From Moritella sp. Urea-trap-13 (GTDB taxonomy: Bacteria > Pseudomonadota > Gammaproteobacteria > Enterobacterales > Moritellaceae): a DNA stretch of 64,000 nt. The first letter of the stretch is position 1, and each line of letters opens with the position of its first letter. Shown here piece by piece: positions 48,416-57,919 of the stretch. The stretch is taken from assembly GCF_002836355.1 (NCBI RefSeq), contig NZ_PJCA01000039.1, forward strand, positions 186,001 to 250,000, read 5' to 3'. A model generated the notes under the pieces. The model saw nothing but the letters and a program-made list of their open reading frames with translations, searched no databases and was not told where the DNA came from. The position numbers and the translations under genes were made by a program.

Positions 48416-51073
48416 TTATGCGTATAGAGGGTTTATTTTGTCAGCGTCGATATCGAATTTTGCAATTGCATCAACAACAACTTTATTATCAAGCTCGCCT
48501 TTCTTAACTAATTCAGATAATGCAGCAACAACTACGTATTGCGCGTTAACTTCGAAATGACGACGTAAATTTGCACGGCTGTCTGAACGACCAAAACCGT
48601 CAGTACCAAGTACTTTGTATGAAGTCGGCACGTATGCACGCGCTTGTTCAGCATAGTTTTTGATATAATCTGTCGCGGCAATCGCAGGTGCATCACTCAT
48701 TAGTGTAGTGATGTACGGTACTTTTTGCTCTGCTTCAGGGTGTAACATGTTGTAACGTTCAACGTCTTGACCATCACGTGCAATTTCATTGAATGAAGTT
48801 ACCGAGAATACGTCAGAACCAATACCATAGTCTTCACTTAGGATACGAGCCGCTTCGCGAACTTGCATCATGATAGTACCTGAACTTAATAATTGTACTT
48901 TTGCTTTTTCGCCAGTATAAGTTTCTAACTTATACATACCTTTACGGATGCCAGCTTCAGCACCTTCAGGCATTGCATGGTGAGCATAGTTTTCATTCAT
49001 CAATGTGATGTAATAGAAAACGTTCTCTTGTTCGCCATACATACGACGTAAACCGTCTTGTAATACAACAGCAACTTCATAAGCGAAAGTTGGGTCATAA
49101 GACACACAGTTAGGAATTAGACCTGCTTGAACTAAGCTGTGACCATCTTCGTGTTGTAGACCTTCACCGTTTAGCGTTGTACGACCAGCTGTAGCGCCTA
49201 ATAGGAAGCCACGTGCCATTTGATCGCCAGCCATCCATGCAGAGTCACCAATACGTTGGAAACCAAACATTGAATAGTAGATGTACAGTGGGATCATAGG
49301 TACGTCATTAGTACTGTATGATGTAGCCGCTGCAACCCAAGAAGACATTGCACCTAATTCGTTAATACCTTCTTGCAATACTTGACCGCTAGTCTCTTCT
49401 TTATAGTAAGAAACGATTTCGCGATCTTGCGGGGTATAAGTTTGACCTTTAGGGTTGTAAATACCAACTTGACGGAATAAACCTTCCATACCAAATGTAC
49501 GCGCTTCATCGGCGATAATTGGTACGATGTTTTTGCCAATACCTTTATGCTTAAGCAGCACATTTAGGGCACGAACATAAGCCATCGTTGTAGATATTTC
49601 ACGTTTTTGCTCACCAAGTAGCACGCTGAAATCTTCAACAGTTGGAATATCCAATTTGCCAGAGAACTCAGTTTTACGCTGTGGTAAGTAGCCGTTTAAC
49701 TCTTTACGACGTGCATGCATGTACTCGTGTTCAGGCGAACCTTCTTCAAGTGTTACATACGGTAATTCTAATAATTGATCATCAGATACAGGGATATCGA
49801 AACGATCACGGAACTGCATAAGCGTATCCGATTTCATTTTTTTCACGCCGTGCGCGATATTTTTACCTTCAGCTGCTTCACCCATGCCGTAACCTTTAAC
49901 AGTTTTAGCTAGGATTACAGTTGGTAAACCTACAGTTGCTTTTGCTTTTGCATAAGCAGCGTATAGTTTACTAGTAGAATGACCACCACGTTTCAGTTCC
50001 CAAATTTGCTGGTCAGTCATATCTTTAACTAATTCAGCAGTTTCTGGGTAACGGTTAAAGAAGTGCTCACGTACGTAAGCGCCGCCTTTAGCTTTCAGCG
50101 TTTGATAATCACCATCAACAGTTTCATTCATTAACTGTAGTAAACGACCAGAAGTGTCTTTAGCTAGTAGCTCATCCCACTCTTCGCCCCATACAACTTT
50201 AATCACATTCCAGCCAGCGCCTTTAAATAAGCTTTCTAGTTCTTGAATGATCTTGCCGTTACCCATTACAGGACCGTCAAGACGTTGTAAGTTACAGTTA
50301 ACAACAAATACTAAGTTATCTAAACCTTCACGAGCAGCAAATGATAATGCGCCACGTGATTCAGGTTCATCCATTTCGCCATCACCTAGGAAAGCGTATA
50401 CAGTTTGATCTTCAGTCTGTTTTAGACCACGGCCATCTAGGTATTTCAAGAAACGTGCTTGATAGATAGCTGAGAATGGACCAAGACCCATAGATACTGT
50501 AGGGAACTGCCAGTATTCAGGCATCAACTTAGGATGTGGGTATGACGGGATACCTTTACCATCAACTTCTTGACGGAAGTTGTTTAGTTGATCTTCAGTT
50601 AAACGACCTTCAACAAATGAACGAGCGTAAATACCAGGAGAAATATGACCTTGGTAATAAACTAAATCGCCACCGTCTTTTTCCGTTGGAGCACGGAAAA
50701 AGTGGTTGAAACATACATCGTAAAGTGCAGCAGAAGACTGGAAAGATGCCATGTGGCCACCTAACTCTAAGTCTTTCTTAGATGCACGTAGTACGATCAT
50801 TAAAGCATTCCAGCGGATAATCGAACGAATACGACGTTCTAGTTTTTCGTCACCTGGGTATGCAGGTTGGTCTTCAGTACGGATAGTATTGATATAATCC
50901 GTAGTGATGCCGCCTTTACCTAGGGCAACGCCGTCTTGATGTGCTTTTGCAATTACTTTTTCTAATAAATACTGCGCACGTTCAAGACCTTCTTCACGAA
51001 TTACTGATTCGATTGATTCTAGCCATTCGGTAGTTTCGATTGGGTCTACATCATGCTTTAAGATGTCGGACAT
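48416..51073 (-). CDS. aceE: Pyruvate dehydrogenase E1 component (homodimeric)
   Basis: Thiamine-diphosphate enzyme that decarboxylates pyruvate and acetylates the lipoyl arm of AceF. The ThDP-binding motif is FLGDGEMDEPESRGAL followed by the NLVFVVNCNLQ segment, and the N-terminal ILKHDVDPIETTEWLES is characteristic of the single-chain type. The length of 885 residues matches E. coli AceE (887). AAGGA precedes the ATG. It lies 85 bp after pdhR and 10 bp before aceF; the pdhR-aceE gap contains a long hairpin. Repression by PdhR when pyruvate is low is expected by family knowledge. Confidence 0.97.
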   Translation of the reverse strand: MSDILKHDVDPIETTEWLESIESVIREEGLERAQYLLEKVIAKAHQDGVALGKGGITTDYINTIRTEDQPAYPGDEKLERRIRSIIRWNALMIVLRASKKDLELGGHMASFQSSAALYDVCFNHFFRAPTEKDGGDLVYYQGHISPGIYARSFVEGRLTEDQLNNFRQEVDGKGIPSYPHPKLMPEYWQFPTVSMGLGPFSAIYQARFLKYLDGRGLKQTEDQTVYAFLGDGEMDEPESRGALSFAAREGLDNLVFVVNCNLQRLDGPVMGNGKIIQELESLFKGAGWNVIKVVWGEEWDELLAKDTSGRLLQLMNETVDGDYQTLKAKGGAYVREHFFNRYPETAELVKDMTDQQIWELKRGGHSTSKLYAAYAKAKATVGLPTVILAKTVKGYGMGEAAEGKNIAHGVKKMKSDTLMQFRDRFDIPVSDDQLLELPYVTLEEGSPEHEYMHARRKELNGYLPQRKTEFSGKLDIPTVEDFSVLLGEQKREISTTMAYVRALNVLLKHKGIGKNIVPIIADEARTFGMEGLFRQVGIYNPKGQTYTPQDREIVSYYKEETSGQVLQEGINELGAMSSWVAAATSYSTNDVPMIPLYIYYSMFGFQRIGDSAWMAGDQMARGFLLGATAGRTTLNGEGLQHEDGHSLVQAGLIPNCVSYDPTFAYEVAVVLQDGLRRMYGEQENVFYYITLMNENYAHHAMPEGAEAGIRKGMYKLETYTGEKAKVQLLSSGTIMMQVREAARILSEDYGIGSDVFSVTSFNEIARDGQDVERYNMLHPEAEQKVPYITTLMSDAPAIAATDYIKNYAEQARAYVPTSYKVLGTDGFGRSDSRANLRRHFEVNAQYVVVAALSELVKKGELDNKVVVDAIAKFDIDADKINPLYA

Positions 51074-51113
51074 ATGAGATTCCTTACTAATTAGATCTCT
51101 ACAACGTTAAAGA

Positions 51114-51147
51114 AATATTCTTAAGCATAGGTATGTTTAAGAATATT
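51114..51147. repeat. Long hairpin between pdhR and aceE
   Basis: AATATTCTTAA (51114-51124) and TTAAGAATATT (51137-51147) pair over 11 bases and can be extended inwards by CAT/ATG around the loop AGGT. On the minus strand only a weak TTTCTTT follows. It could slow or partly stop readthrough from pdhR, or protect the aceEF message. Confidence 0.7.
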
Positions 51148-51158
51148 CATTAGTAACA

Positions 51159-51920
51159 CTATTTAGCTTGTTTTATACGGCGTGACGCACGATTTATGCG
51201 GCTATCTTCACGCCCAATATCGAGCAATGCTTGCTCGATATAAGCCAGATGGGCATGACATGCTTCTCTGGCTGTTTCTGGTTGTCGGTTAAGAATTGCG
51301 TTAAGCATATCACCACGGTGTTGGCTAATTTGTTCAACCACACCTTGACGCTTTTCCAACAACCTAAAATTTTGGCAAATATTATCTTCTAACAACGGAT
51401 TTAAACCACGTAAAAGATGTAACAACACAATATTATGTGATGCAGCAGTAACCGCGATATTAAACGCACTGACTGCTTTTGCTTGTTGCGTTGGATCTTG
51501 GGCTAATTCAGACGCTGTGACAGCATCGAGCGCAACCCGTAATTGCTGAAAGTCAGTTTCAGTACCACGCAATGCGGCGTAATAAGCTGAAATGCCTTCC
51601 AATGCATGACGAAATTCCAATAAATCTAATTGCGCTTCTGGGTGTGTCGTCAATAGCTGAAACAGTGGATCCATCAGTGTTTGGTCCATGACCTTCTTCA
51701 CCCATGTACCACGTCCTTGACGACGTTCCAATAAACCTTTGCTTTCCAAACGTAAAATTGCATCGCGTACAGTGGGGCGAGACACCTCAAGCTGTAGGGC
51801 TAAATCACGCTCGGAAGATAAGCGCTGGCCGGATTCTAAACTACCTTCCAAAATCATTTGCTCTAGTTGCTCTGCAATCGCATCGGACAACTTCGGCTGC
51901 TGAATTTTTCGATAGACCAT
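51159..51920 (-). CDS. pdhR: Pyruvate dehydrogenase complex repressor PdhR (GntR family)
   Basis: FadR-type GntR regulator that represses pdhR-aceEF until pyruvate binds. The winged helix is at residues 1-75 (KLSDAIAEQLEQMILEG, then SRPTVRDAILRLESKGLLERRQGRGTWV in parts) and the FCD effector domain follows with conserved metal-type histidines. I start at the ATG at 51920 (MVYRKIQQPKLSD), which has GAGG at the right distance and aligns with E. coli PdhR; the frame back to 52001 is not conserved. A perfect PdhR box lies 25 bases upstream, indicating autoregulation. Confidence 0.95.
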   Translation of the reverse strand: MVYRKIQQPKLSDAIAEQLEQMILEGSLESGQRLSSERDLALQLEVSRPTVRDAILRLESKGLLERRQGRGTWVKKVMDQTLMDPLFQLLTTHPEAQLDLLEFRHALEGISAYYAALRGTETDFQQLRVALDAVTASELAQDPTQQAKAVSAFNIAVTAASHNIVLLHLLRGLNPLLEDNICQNFRLLEKRQGVVEQISQHRGDMLNAILNRQPETAREACHAHLAYIEQALLDIGREDSRINRASRRIKQAK

Positions 51921-51944
51921 GTGAACCTCAAAATGACCAGTGGT

Positions 51945-51963
51945 AAATTGGTAAGACCAATTT
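51945..51963. promoter_or_regulatory. PdhR operator
   Basis: AAATTGGTAAGACCAATTT is a perfect 19-bp palindrome matching the known PdhR core ATTGGTnnnACCAAT exactly. It lies 25 bases upstream of the pdhR start. Confidence 0.88.
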
Positions 51964-52189
51964 AATATTAAGTCATGACAATTTACCAAAAACACGTTCA
52001 ATTGTCATTAAAAATAGACATTTTTGTTCGTATTTATAGTGTTTAAATCAAAATGGCCAGTATTAAACAGCCTAAATAATGGGATAAACTAAGAATATAC
52101 ATAGGGTTATTCCTGTGATACCCAGTTTAAATGACTATACCCCTAGAATAAACATGCAACAAACTACCCCCAAAGTGATAACTTGGTCA

Positions 52190-52206
52190 TATTGGTCTTA
52201 CCACTT
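52190..52206. promoter_or_regulatory. Second PdhR-like box far upstream of pdhR
   Basis: TTGGTCTTACCA at 52192-52203 is an intact FadR/PdhR-type core but the outer bases fit only on one side. It is about 240 bp from the perfect box; the DNA between shows no gene and could hold the promoter. Confidence 0.5.
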
Positions 52207-52225
52207 AATGCGAAATTTAAGCACA

Positions 52226-52258
52226 ACAAAGCATAGGACATTACGCCCTATGCTTTGT
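52226..52258. repeat. Strong hairpin between ampE and pdhR
   Basis: ACAAAGCATAGG (52226-52237) and CCTATGCTTTGT (52247-52258) form a perfect 12-bp stem with a 9-base loop, about 80 bases past the ampE stop. On the minus strand no T-run follows, so termination would be weak unless assisted. With the two PdhR boxes, this is all that I see in the 416-bp gap 51921-52336. Confidence 0.65.
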
Positions 52259-52319
52259 CAAAAAACAGAAATTTAATCATGCTTAACTATAATTCAGTAA
52301 TCACTAAATCATAGCTAAG

Positions 52320-52345
52320 GAATAATTAAAGAATAATTAAAGAAT
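52320..52345. repeat. 11-bp tandem repeat across the ampE stop codon
   Basis: GAATAATTAAA occurs at 52320-52330 and 52331-52341 and begins a third time (GAAT) at 52342. The ampE stop codon is inside the second copy. Confidence 0.8.
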
Positions 52346-53185
52346 AGTACCGTTAATGGTAAGAAGGGAAATGACGGTGACAAAGAAGATAATATTACGT
52401 TTGGCGAGTTGTACTAAGTAGCAGGTATAGTCATAACACTTATCGGTTTCCACGTTAGCTTTACTGGCGAGATAAACCACCTTGCCTAATAAATCAAATT
52501 CAGAGGTCGATACGTCACGCCAACTGCGTAAACTTTGGGGTAACGCCGCTTGCTCTTCAGCCACCAGCGCATAACCCACCATCGTTAAACGCGCCGGTAA
52601 CCAATCAATAATACGCATGATACGATGAATACCACTGCGATTAAGTAGCTGACTATGATGCTGCATCACATATTTATGGTAACTACGCGCCACCACATAC
52701 AAGGTTAAACCGATAGGCCCTGCAACCACAAAATAAAAAATCACCGCAAAATAAAAACGGTAGTTAAGCCAAACTAACTGCTGGGCGACAGCTTGAGTCA
52801 GTAACGTCGCACAAAAACGTTCACTGTTTACATCCAAACACTCTGCATAGATGCCTTTGGCTTCGAGATCATTACGACTTAATGCTTTGAGATATTGACG
52901 ATAATCACGACGATAGTCACTGCCACCAAAGCTCATTAGTAACAGCAGCAACCAAGCCACAACCGTCAACACGCCATAATATAAACCCGCAATCGACGTT
53001 AATAAGCTATACATTAATGCGGTCGGTAACGCGATAATCATCAAGGTGCCAAATACACCACCATTAATAAATGAAGGTAGCAAGGGATAGAGATAACGTT
53101 GTAGTACATTATCCAATTGTAATTTGCCACTGAGGCGAACAACGCGTTCTATCAGCAATGCCAGCAGCAGAGATATTAATGCCAT
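52337..53185 (-). CDS. ampE: AmpE-family inner-membrane protein
   Basis: Integral membrane protein of 282 residues with about four hydrophobic helices, at roughly residues 1-15, 40-90 (two), 140-165 and at the C-terminus. It shares with E. coli AmpE the sequence WLLLLMSFGGSDYRRDYRQYL and the LNRSGIHRIMRIIDWLPARLTMVGYAL region. AmpE was described as a signalling-type membrane protein next to AmpD in beta-lactamase induction, but its biochemical role is unclear. It lies one base after ampD, so the two are cotranscribed, and it ends in a short tandem duplication. Confidence 0.9.
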   Translation of the reverse strand: MALISLLLALLIERVVRLSGKLQLDNVLQRYLYPLLPSFINGGVFGTLMIIALPTALMYSLLTSIAGLYYGVLTVVAWLLLLLMSFGGSDYRRDYRQYLKALSRNDLEAKGIYAECLDVNSERFCATLLTQAVAQQLVWLNYRFYFAVIFYFVVAGPIGLTLYVVARSYHKYVMQHHSQLLNRSGIHRIMRIIDWLPARLTMVGYALVAEEQAALPQSLRSWRDVSTSEFDLLGKVVYLASKANVETDKCYDYTCYLVQLAKRNIIFFVTVISLLTINGTIL

Positions 53186-53186
53186 A

Positions 53187-53759
53187 TTAATGGTCCTTCG
53201 AATCTAAGCATGCAAAATAATGTGTCCAGTCAAAATGCGGACCGGGATCATCTTTGCGTACAGGGGCAATATCACTATGACCAGTAATACGTGCTTGGGT
53301 TATTAATGGATAGCGGGTTTGTATTTCTTGCGTCACTGCCGTGAGGCATTGATATTGTGCCAAAGTATAAGGGTGGTTAACATCCCCTTCCAGCTCAATA
53401 CCAATAGAAAAGTCATTACATCTGCTTTTACCAGCAAACTCAGAGAGTCCGGCATGCCAAGCGCGCTTAGCCAAAGGCACAAATTGGATCAAGCGGCCAT
53501 CACGCCTAATGTATAAATGCGCAGATACTCTTGCCGAGATTAACTTCTGAAAATAAGGATGCACACTGCAATCGAGTTTGCCGAGAAAAAAGTCTTCAAC
53601 ATAGTCCGCGCCATATTGCTCAGGTGGTAAACTGATACAATGAATCACTAATAAGTCGATATCAATATCTGCAGGACGCTCATCAAAATGTGGTGATGGT
53701 AAAAAATCTGCACTTACCAATATACCTGAGGTTACTTGCTTATCTGCCACTGTATTCAT
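53187..53759 (-). CDS. ampD: 1,6-anhydro-N-acetylmuramyl-L-alanine amidase
   Basis: Cytoplasmic zinc amidase that removes peptides from 1,6-anhydro-muropeptides in cell-wall recycling; in species with ampR/ampC its loss induces beta-lactamase. The fold shows the zinc ligand His40 in LLVIHCISLPP, the SAHLYIRRDGRLIQFVP segment, HAG, and the second ligand pair in TGHSDIAPVRKDDPGPHFDW. The length of 190 residues is normal. No signal peptide is present, as expected for AmpD. It is followed at once by ampE and is divergent from the protease-nadC genes. Confidence 0.95.
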   Translation of the reverse strand: MNTVADKQVTSGILVSADFLPSPHFDERPADIDIDLLVIHCISLPPEQYGADYVEDFFLGKLDCSVHPYFQKLISARVSAHLYIRRDGRLIQFVPLAKRAWHAGLSEFAGKSRCNDFSIGIELEGDVNHPYTLAQYQCLTAVTQEIQTRYPLITQARITGHSDIAPVRKDDPGPHFDWTHYFACLDSKDH

Positions 53760-53925
53760 ACCTTCTGACTATAATCGAATTTAATGCTATTCAAGACTAC
53801 TACTTACAATGGCTTCACTTTACAATGATATCATTAGCAATAACATAGCTACGTCGGTAAAATACAGCGCTGAGTCAGTAAAATGCGAAGCCAATAAAGT
53901 AACCTGTTTAGAATGGAGAAAGAGA

Positions 53926-54432
53926 ATGGATGGAAATCAAAAAATAGCCAAAGCCATGACCTATATCGCCTGGATAAGCGGGTTGATAGTGATGACGCTA
54001 TTCTTCAATAGTTATTTATCGAACCAACAAAATCCCAATAGTGACCCAGAAAGTTACCAACAAAATGGCAATGCAGTCGTGATGCTGCAACAAAATCGTG
54101 CCGGACACTATGTTACTAATGGTTATATAAATGGTTATCAGGTAAAATTTTTACTCGATACGGGCGCCACGCAGGTTTCGATACCAGCAAAGGTTGCCGA
54201 ACAGATCGGCTTAGATGCTGGTTATAGTCAGTCAGTCAATACCGCTAATGGTGTCATTGAAGTATTCTCAACACATCTAGATAGTTTATCGGTTGGTGAA
54301 TTAACACTTTACGATCTCAGTGCGAATATTAATCCCTATATGCAAGGTGATACTATTCTGCTCGGTATGAATGCATTGAAACAAGTTAAATTAGTCCAGC
54401 AAGGCAAAACCCTCACGTTAAGTGAATATTAG
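53926..54432 (+). CDS. Membrane-anchored retropepsin-like aspartic protease
   Basis: 168-residue protein with an N-terminal membrane helix (about 13-28), a short Gln/Asn-rich linker, and a single retropepsin-like domain with the catalytic motif FLLDTGATQVSIP (Asp78), plus the later ILLGMNAL typical of the fold. This matches the clan AA TIGR02281-type bacterial proteases, which must dimerise to be active. The natural substrate is not known to me. I start at the ATG at 53926 with GGAG upstream; an upstream frame from 53809 adds 39 unlikely residues. It lies 24 bp before nadC and is probably cotranscribed with it. Confidence 0.85.
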   Translation: MDGNQKIAKAMTYIAWISGLIVMTLFFNSYLSNQQNPNSDPESYQQNGNAVVMLQQNRAGHYVTNGYINGYQVKFLLDTGATQVSIPAKVAEQIGLDAGYSQSVNTANGVIEVFSTHLDSLSVGELTLYDLSANINPYMQGDTILLGMNALKQVKLVQQGKTLTLSEY

Positions 54433-55299
<867 letters not shown>

Positions 55300-55324
55300 T
55301 CGACACGCTTTAGTTAAAATATGG

Positions 55325-55354
55325 AGCACTGCCATTTATACGGTAGTGCTTTTA
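55325..55354 (+). terminator. Rho-independent terminator after nadC
   Basis: AGCACTGCC (55325-55333) pairs with GGTAGTGCT (55342-55350) with one G-T pair, followed by TTTTA. Confidence 0.85.
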
Positions 55355-55676
55355 CATTTAAAGTAAATATCCTCCCTCATAAACTGCAAATAATATTAAT
55401 ATCTATCTCCTACCCGCTATTCAGTCATTCATCTAGACATAGTCTGCTAATCAGCGTATTTAGACTTCAAAACCCTTAGTACAATAAAATTTTATGTCAA
55501 TAAATCAAGCGATTATAGTGACACATTGTCCTATAACTTGATTTAAATCGTCAAACTTATGTGTACAAAATGTTAAATAAACGTTTAAATGAATCCAACT
55601 CATCAGATGTCTCATACCATTTGATGGCTTGTGATGAGTAAAGGACTATTTGGTAATTTTTATAAGGATATAAAAA
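55355..55676 (+). promoter_or_regulatory. pilA upstream and leader region
   Basis: This gene-free, AT-rich stretch should hold the pilA promoter. Near the gene, CTCATCA (55599-55605) and TGATGAG (55632-55638) are inverted repeats enclosing a smaller CCAT/ATGG hairpin, predicting a folded 5' leader. AAGGA lies nine bases before the pilA start. A sigma-54 element (GGCAC-N5-TTGC) of the Pseudomonas type was looked for and not found. Confidence 0.4.
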
Positions 55677-56123
55677 ATGAGAGTACAACAGAAAGCACAA
55701 CAACAAGGTTTTACGTTAATAGAATTAATGATCGTAGTCGCTATTGTGGCTATTTTGGCGGGTGTGGGTTTACCAGCTTATCAAAATTATACAAAACGAG
55801 CTGAGTTCTCAGAGGTAATTGCGGCAACAGGACCAATTAAAACAGCTGTCGAATTATGTGCACAACTTGAAGGGCTGAATGCATCAAATGGTTTTTCTAT
55901 AGCTGCTGACGATTGTGGTGAAGCTGGTAAAAAAGGTATTCCAGCTAATAGCACCGGAACAGTAGGTAAGGTACAAAGTACAGCATGGTCGGTAGTAAGT
56001 GGGGCGACTATCACTGCTACAGATACCGATAGCGTGAGTTATACTTTAACCGCTACACTTGACTCAGGCGGTCGAGTAACTTGGGCTCAAGGCGGTACAT
56101 GTGATACTAAAGGGTTCTGCTAA
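55677..56123 (+). CDS. pilA: Type IV major pilin (type IVa)
   Basis: Prepilin of 148 residues with a short basic leader [11 protein letters not shown] cleaved by PilD after Gly11 ([11 protein letters not shown]). The mature protein has the invariant Glu5 and a long hydrophobic helix. The globular part has a C-terminal disulfide pair, Cys142 and Cys148 ([10 protein letters not shown]), plus two inner cysteines (ELCAQ and DDCGE) that probably form a second pair. The length is that of group A pilins. Its product is assembled by PilB, PilC and PilMNOPQ. It starts a pilABCD cluster. Confidence 0.95.
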   Translation: MRVQQKAQQQGFTLIELMIVVAIVAILAGVGLPAYQNYTKRAEFSEVIAATGPIKTAVELCAQLEGLNASNGFSIAADDCGEAGKKGIPANSTGTVGKVQSTAWSVVSGATITATDTDSVSYTLTATLDSGGRVTWAQGGTCDTKGFC

Positions 56124-56129
56124 CCCCTA

Positions 56130-57833
56130 ATGCAACACAAGCATAACGCTAGCGGCCTGGCTCACAGCCTCGTCGCACATGCCTACCTCGCGGTAGAAGA
56201 GATCTCCTCACTGCTGCAAAGCGCTAAATTGGAAGGTAAAGCCTTCACAACCCTGCTCGTCGACAGTAATATCATCGACAGTCAGGTATTGGCTAAATTA
56301 CTCGAGCGTGAATACGGTGTTCCCTTACTGGATTTAGATACCTTTAAACTCGAAGAGATCCCCACAAACCTGCTCAATGAAAAACTCATCGAAAAACACC
56401 ATGCCCTGCCTATTTATGTGCAGGGGCAAACCTTATACTTGGCGATGTCAGACCCCACTAATGTTAGCGCATTAGAAGAGTTTGCCTTTAGCTTTAGTTT
56501 ACATACCGAAGTATTATTGGTTGATGAACTGCAATTACAAAAAGCCTTAGAAACGGTATTAGAAAATGACATTGATGCGCTTGGCGATCTTAACGATACC
56601 GATATCGATGACTTGGAAGTTGATAATAGCGAGTCACGCTTAGATCAAGAAAATAAAGACAGTAGTGACGACGCCCCGATTGTTAAATTCGTCAATAAGA
56701 TCCTATTGGATGCGATCAAAAAAGGCGCGTCTGATATTCACTTCGAACCCTATGAATTTAAATATCGGGTACGTTTTCGTATCGACGGTATCTTGCATGA
56801 AATGGTAGCGCCGCCAGTGAATTTAGCCATGCGTTTTTCTGCGCGTTTGAAAGTCATGGCAAAATTAGATATTGCCGAGCGCCGCATGCCACAAGATGGC
56901 CGGATCAAGTTAAAACTATCGAAGAATAAATCCATTGATCTGCGTGTCAGTACCCTACCCACCATGTGGGGTGAAAAAGTGGTGATGCGGATCCTCGACT
57001 CAAATCAAGCCAGTCTCAATATCGACATTCTCGGTTATGACGACAAACAAAAAGCCCTTTACCTCACCGCATTACAGAAACCACAAGGCATGATCTTGAT
57101 CACCGGACCCACAGGTAGTGGTAAAACCGTTTCCCTGTACAGTGGACTTAATATCCTCAATACCGTCGAACGCAACATATCCACAGCCGAGGATCCTATC
57201 GAAATAAACCTCTCGGGGATCAATCAAGTACAGATCAACCTTAAAGCTGGGTTAACTTTCCCCACGGCATTACGATCGTTTTTACGTCAAGATCCTGATG
57301 TGGTGATGGTCGGTGAAATCCGTGATATAGAAACCGCAGAGATTGCTATCAAAGCCGCGCAAACCGGTCACTTAGTATTATCGACATTGCATACCAACTC
57401 AGCCACAGAAACACTGACTCGGTTATCTAACATGGGCGTACCCGCTTACAATATTGGTTCATCCGTGAGTTTAATCATCGCTCAACGTCTTGGTCGTCGA
57501 CTTTGTCGTGAATGCAAGCAACCTGAAGATATTCCCGCAATTGAATTAGCTAAACTTGGCTTTAGTCAGCAACAAATTGCGCATGGCATCACCCCGTTTA
57601 AGGCCATCGGCTGTAAGCAATGCACTAAAGGTTATAAAGGTCGCATGGGGATCTATGAAGTCATGCCAATGTCAGACAAAATCGCTAGAATGATCTTAAC
57701 TGGTAGTAACTCTCTGGAACTCGCTAGCCAAGCCCAGCTGGAAGGTATGGATACCTTACGCCAATCCGCATTACAAAAAGTTCTCGATGGTGTTACTAGC
57801 TTGCTTGAAGTTGAACGTATCACCAGCCATTAA
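56130..57833 (+). CDS. pilB: Type IV pilus extension ATPase PilB
   Basis: Hexameric secretion ATPase driving pilus polymerisation. An N-terminal MshEN/T2SSE-N type domain (about 1-150) precedes the motor. Walker A is GPTGSGKT at about 326-333, with the Asp box and His box ([13 protein letters not shown]) and the Walker B region [11 protein letters not shown] tetracysteine zinc site follows (CRECKQ ... CKQC). The length of 567 residues is typical. The start is six bases after pilA and has no evident ribosome site (a GGGTT/AACCC mini-hairpin is there), so its translation may be low or coupled to pilA. Confidence 0.96.
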   Translation: MQHKHNASGLAHSLVAHAYLAVEEISSLLQSAKLEGKAFTTLLVDSNIIDSQVLAKLLEREYGVPLLDLDTFKLEEIPTNLLNEKLIEKHHALPIYVQGQTLYLAMSDPTNVSALEEFAFSFSLHTEVLLVDELQLQKALETVLENDIDALGDLNDTDIDDLEVDNSESRLDQENKDSSDDAPIVKFVNKILLDAIKKGASDIHFEPYEFKYRVRFRIDGILHEMVAPPVNLAMRFSARLKVMAKLDIAERRMPQDGRIKLKLSKNKSIDLRVSTLPTMWGEKVVMRILDSNQASLNIDILGYDDKQKALYLTALQKPQGMILITGPTGSGKTVSLYSGLNILNTVERNISTAEDPIEINLSGINQVQINLKAGLTFPTALRSFLRQDPDVVMVGEIRDIETAEIAIKAAQTGHLVLSTLHTNSATETLTRLSNMGVPAYNIGSSVSLIIAQRLGRRLCRECKQPEDIPAIELAKLGFSQQQIAHGITPFKAIGCKQCTKGYKGRMGIYEVMPMSDKIARMILTGSNSLELASQAQLEGMDTLRQSALQKVLDGVTSLLEVERITSH

Positions 57834-57919
57834 AATATTTAGCTTTTAACAACTAACAACTAAAGCAGTCTTGTGTTTAACAAGGAGCTTGTCGTCCACC
57901 ATTCGCTAAGGATAGCATC

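Noticed and set aside
55355-55676. Sigma-54 promoter for pilA
   Set aside because: No GGCAC-N5-TTGC pattern was found; only the inverted repeats and the ribosome site are supportable.
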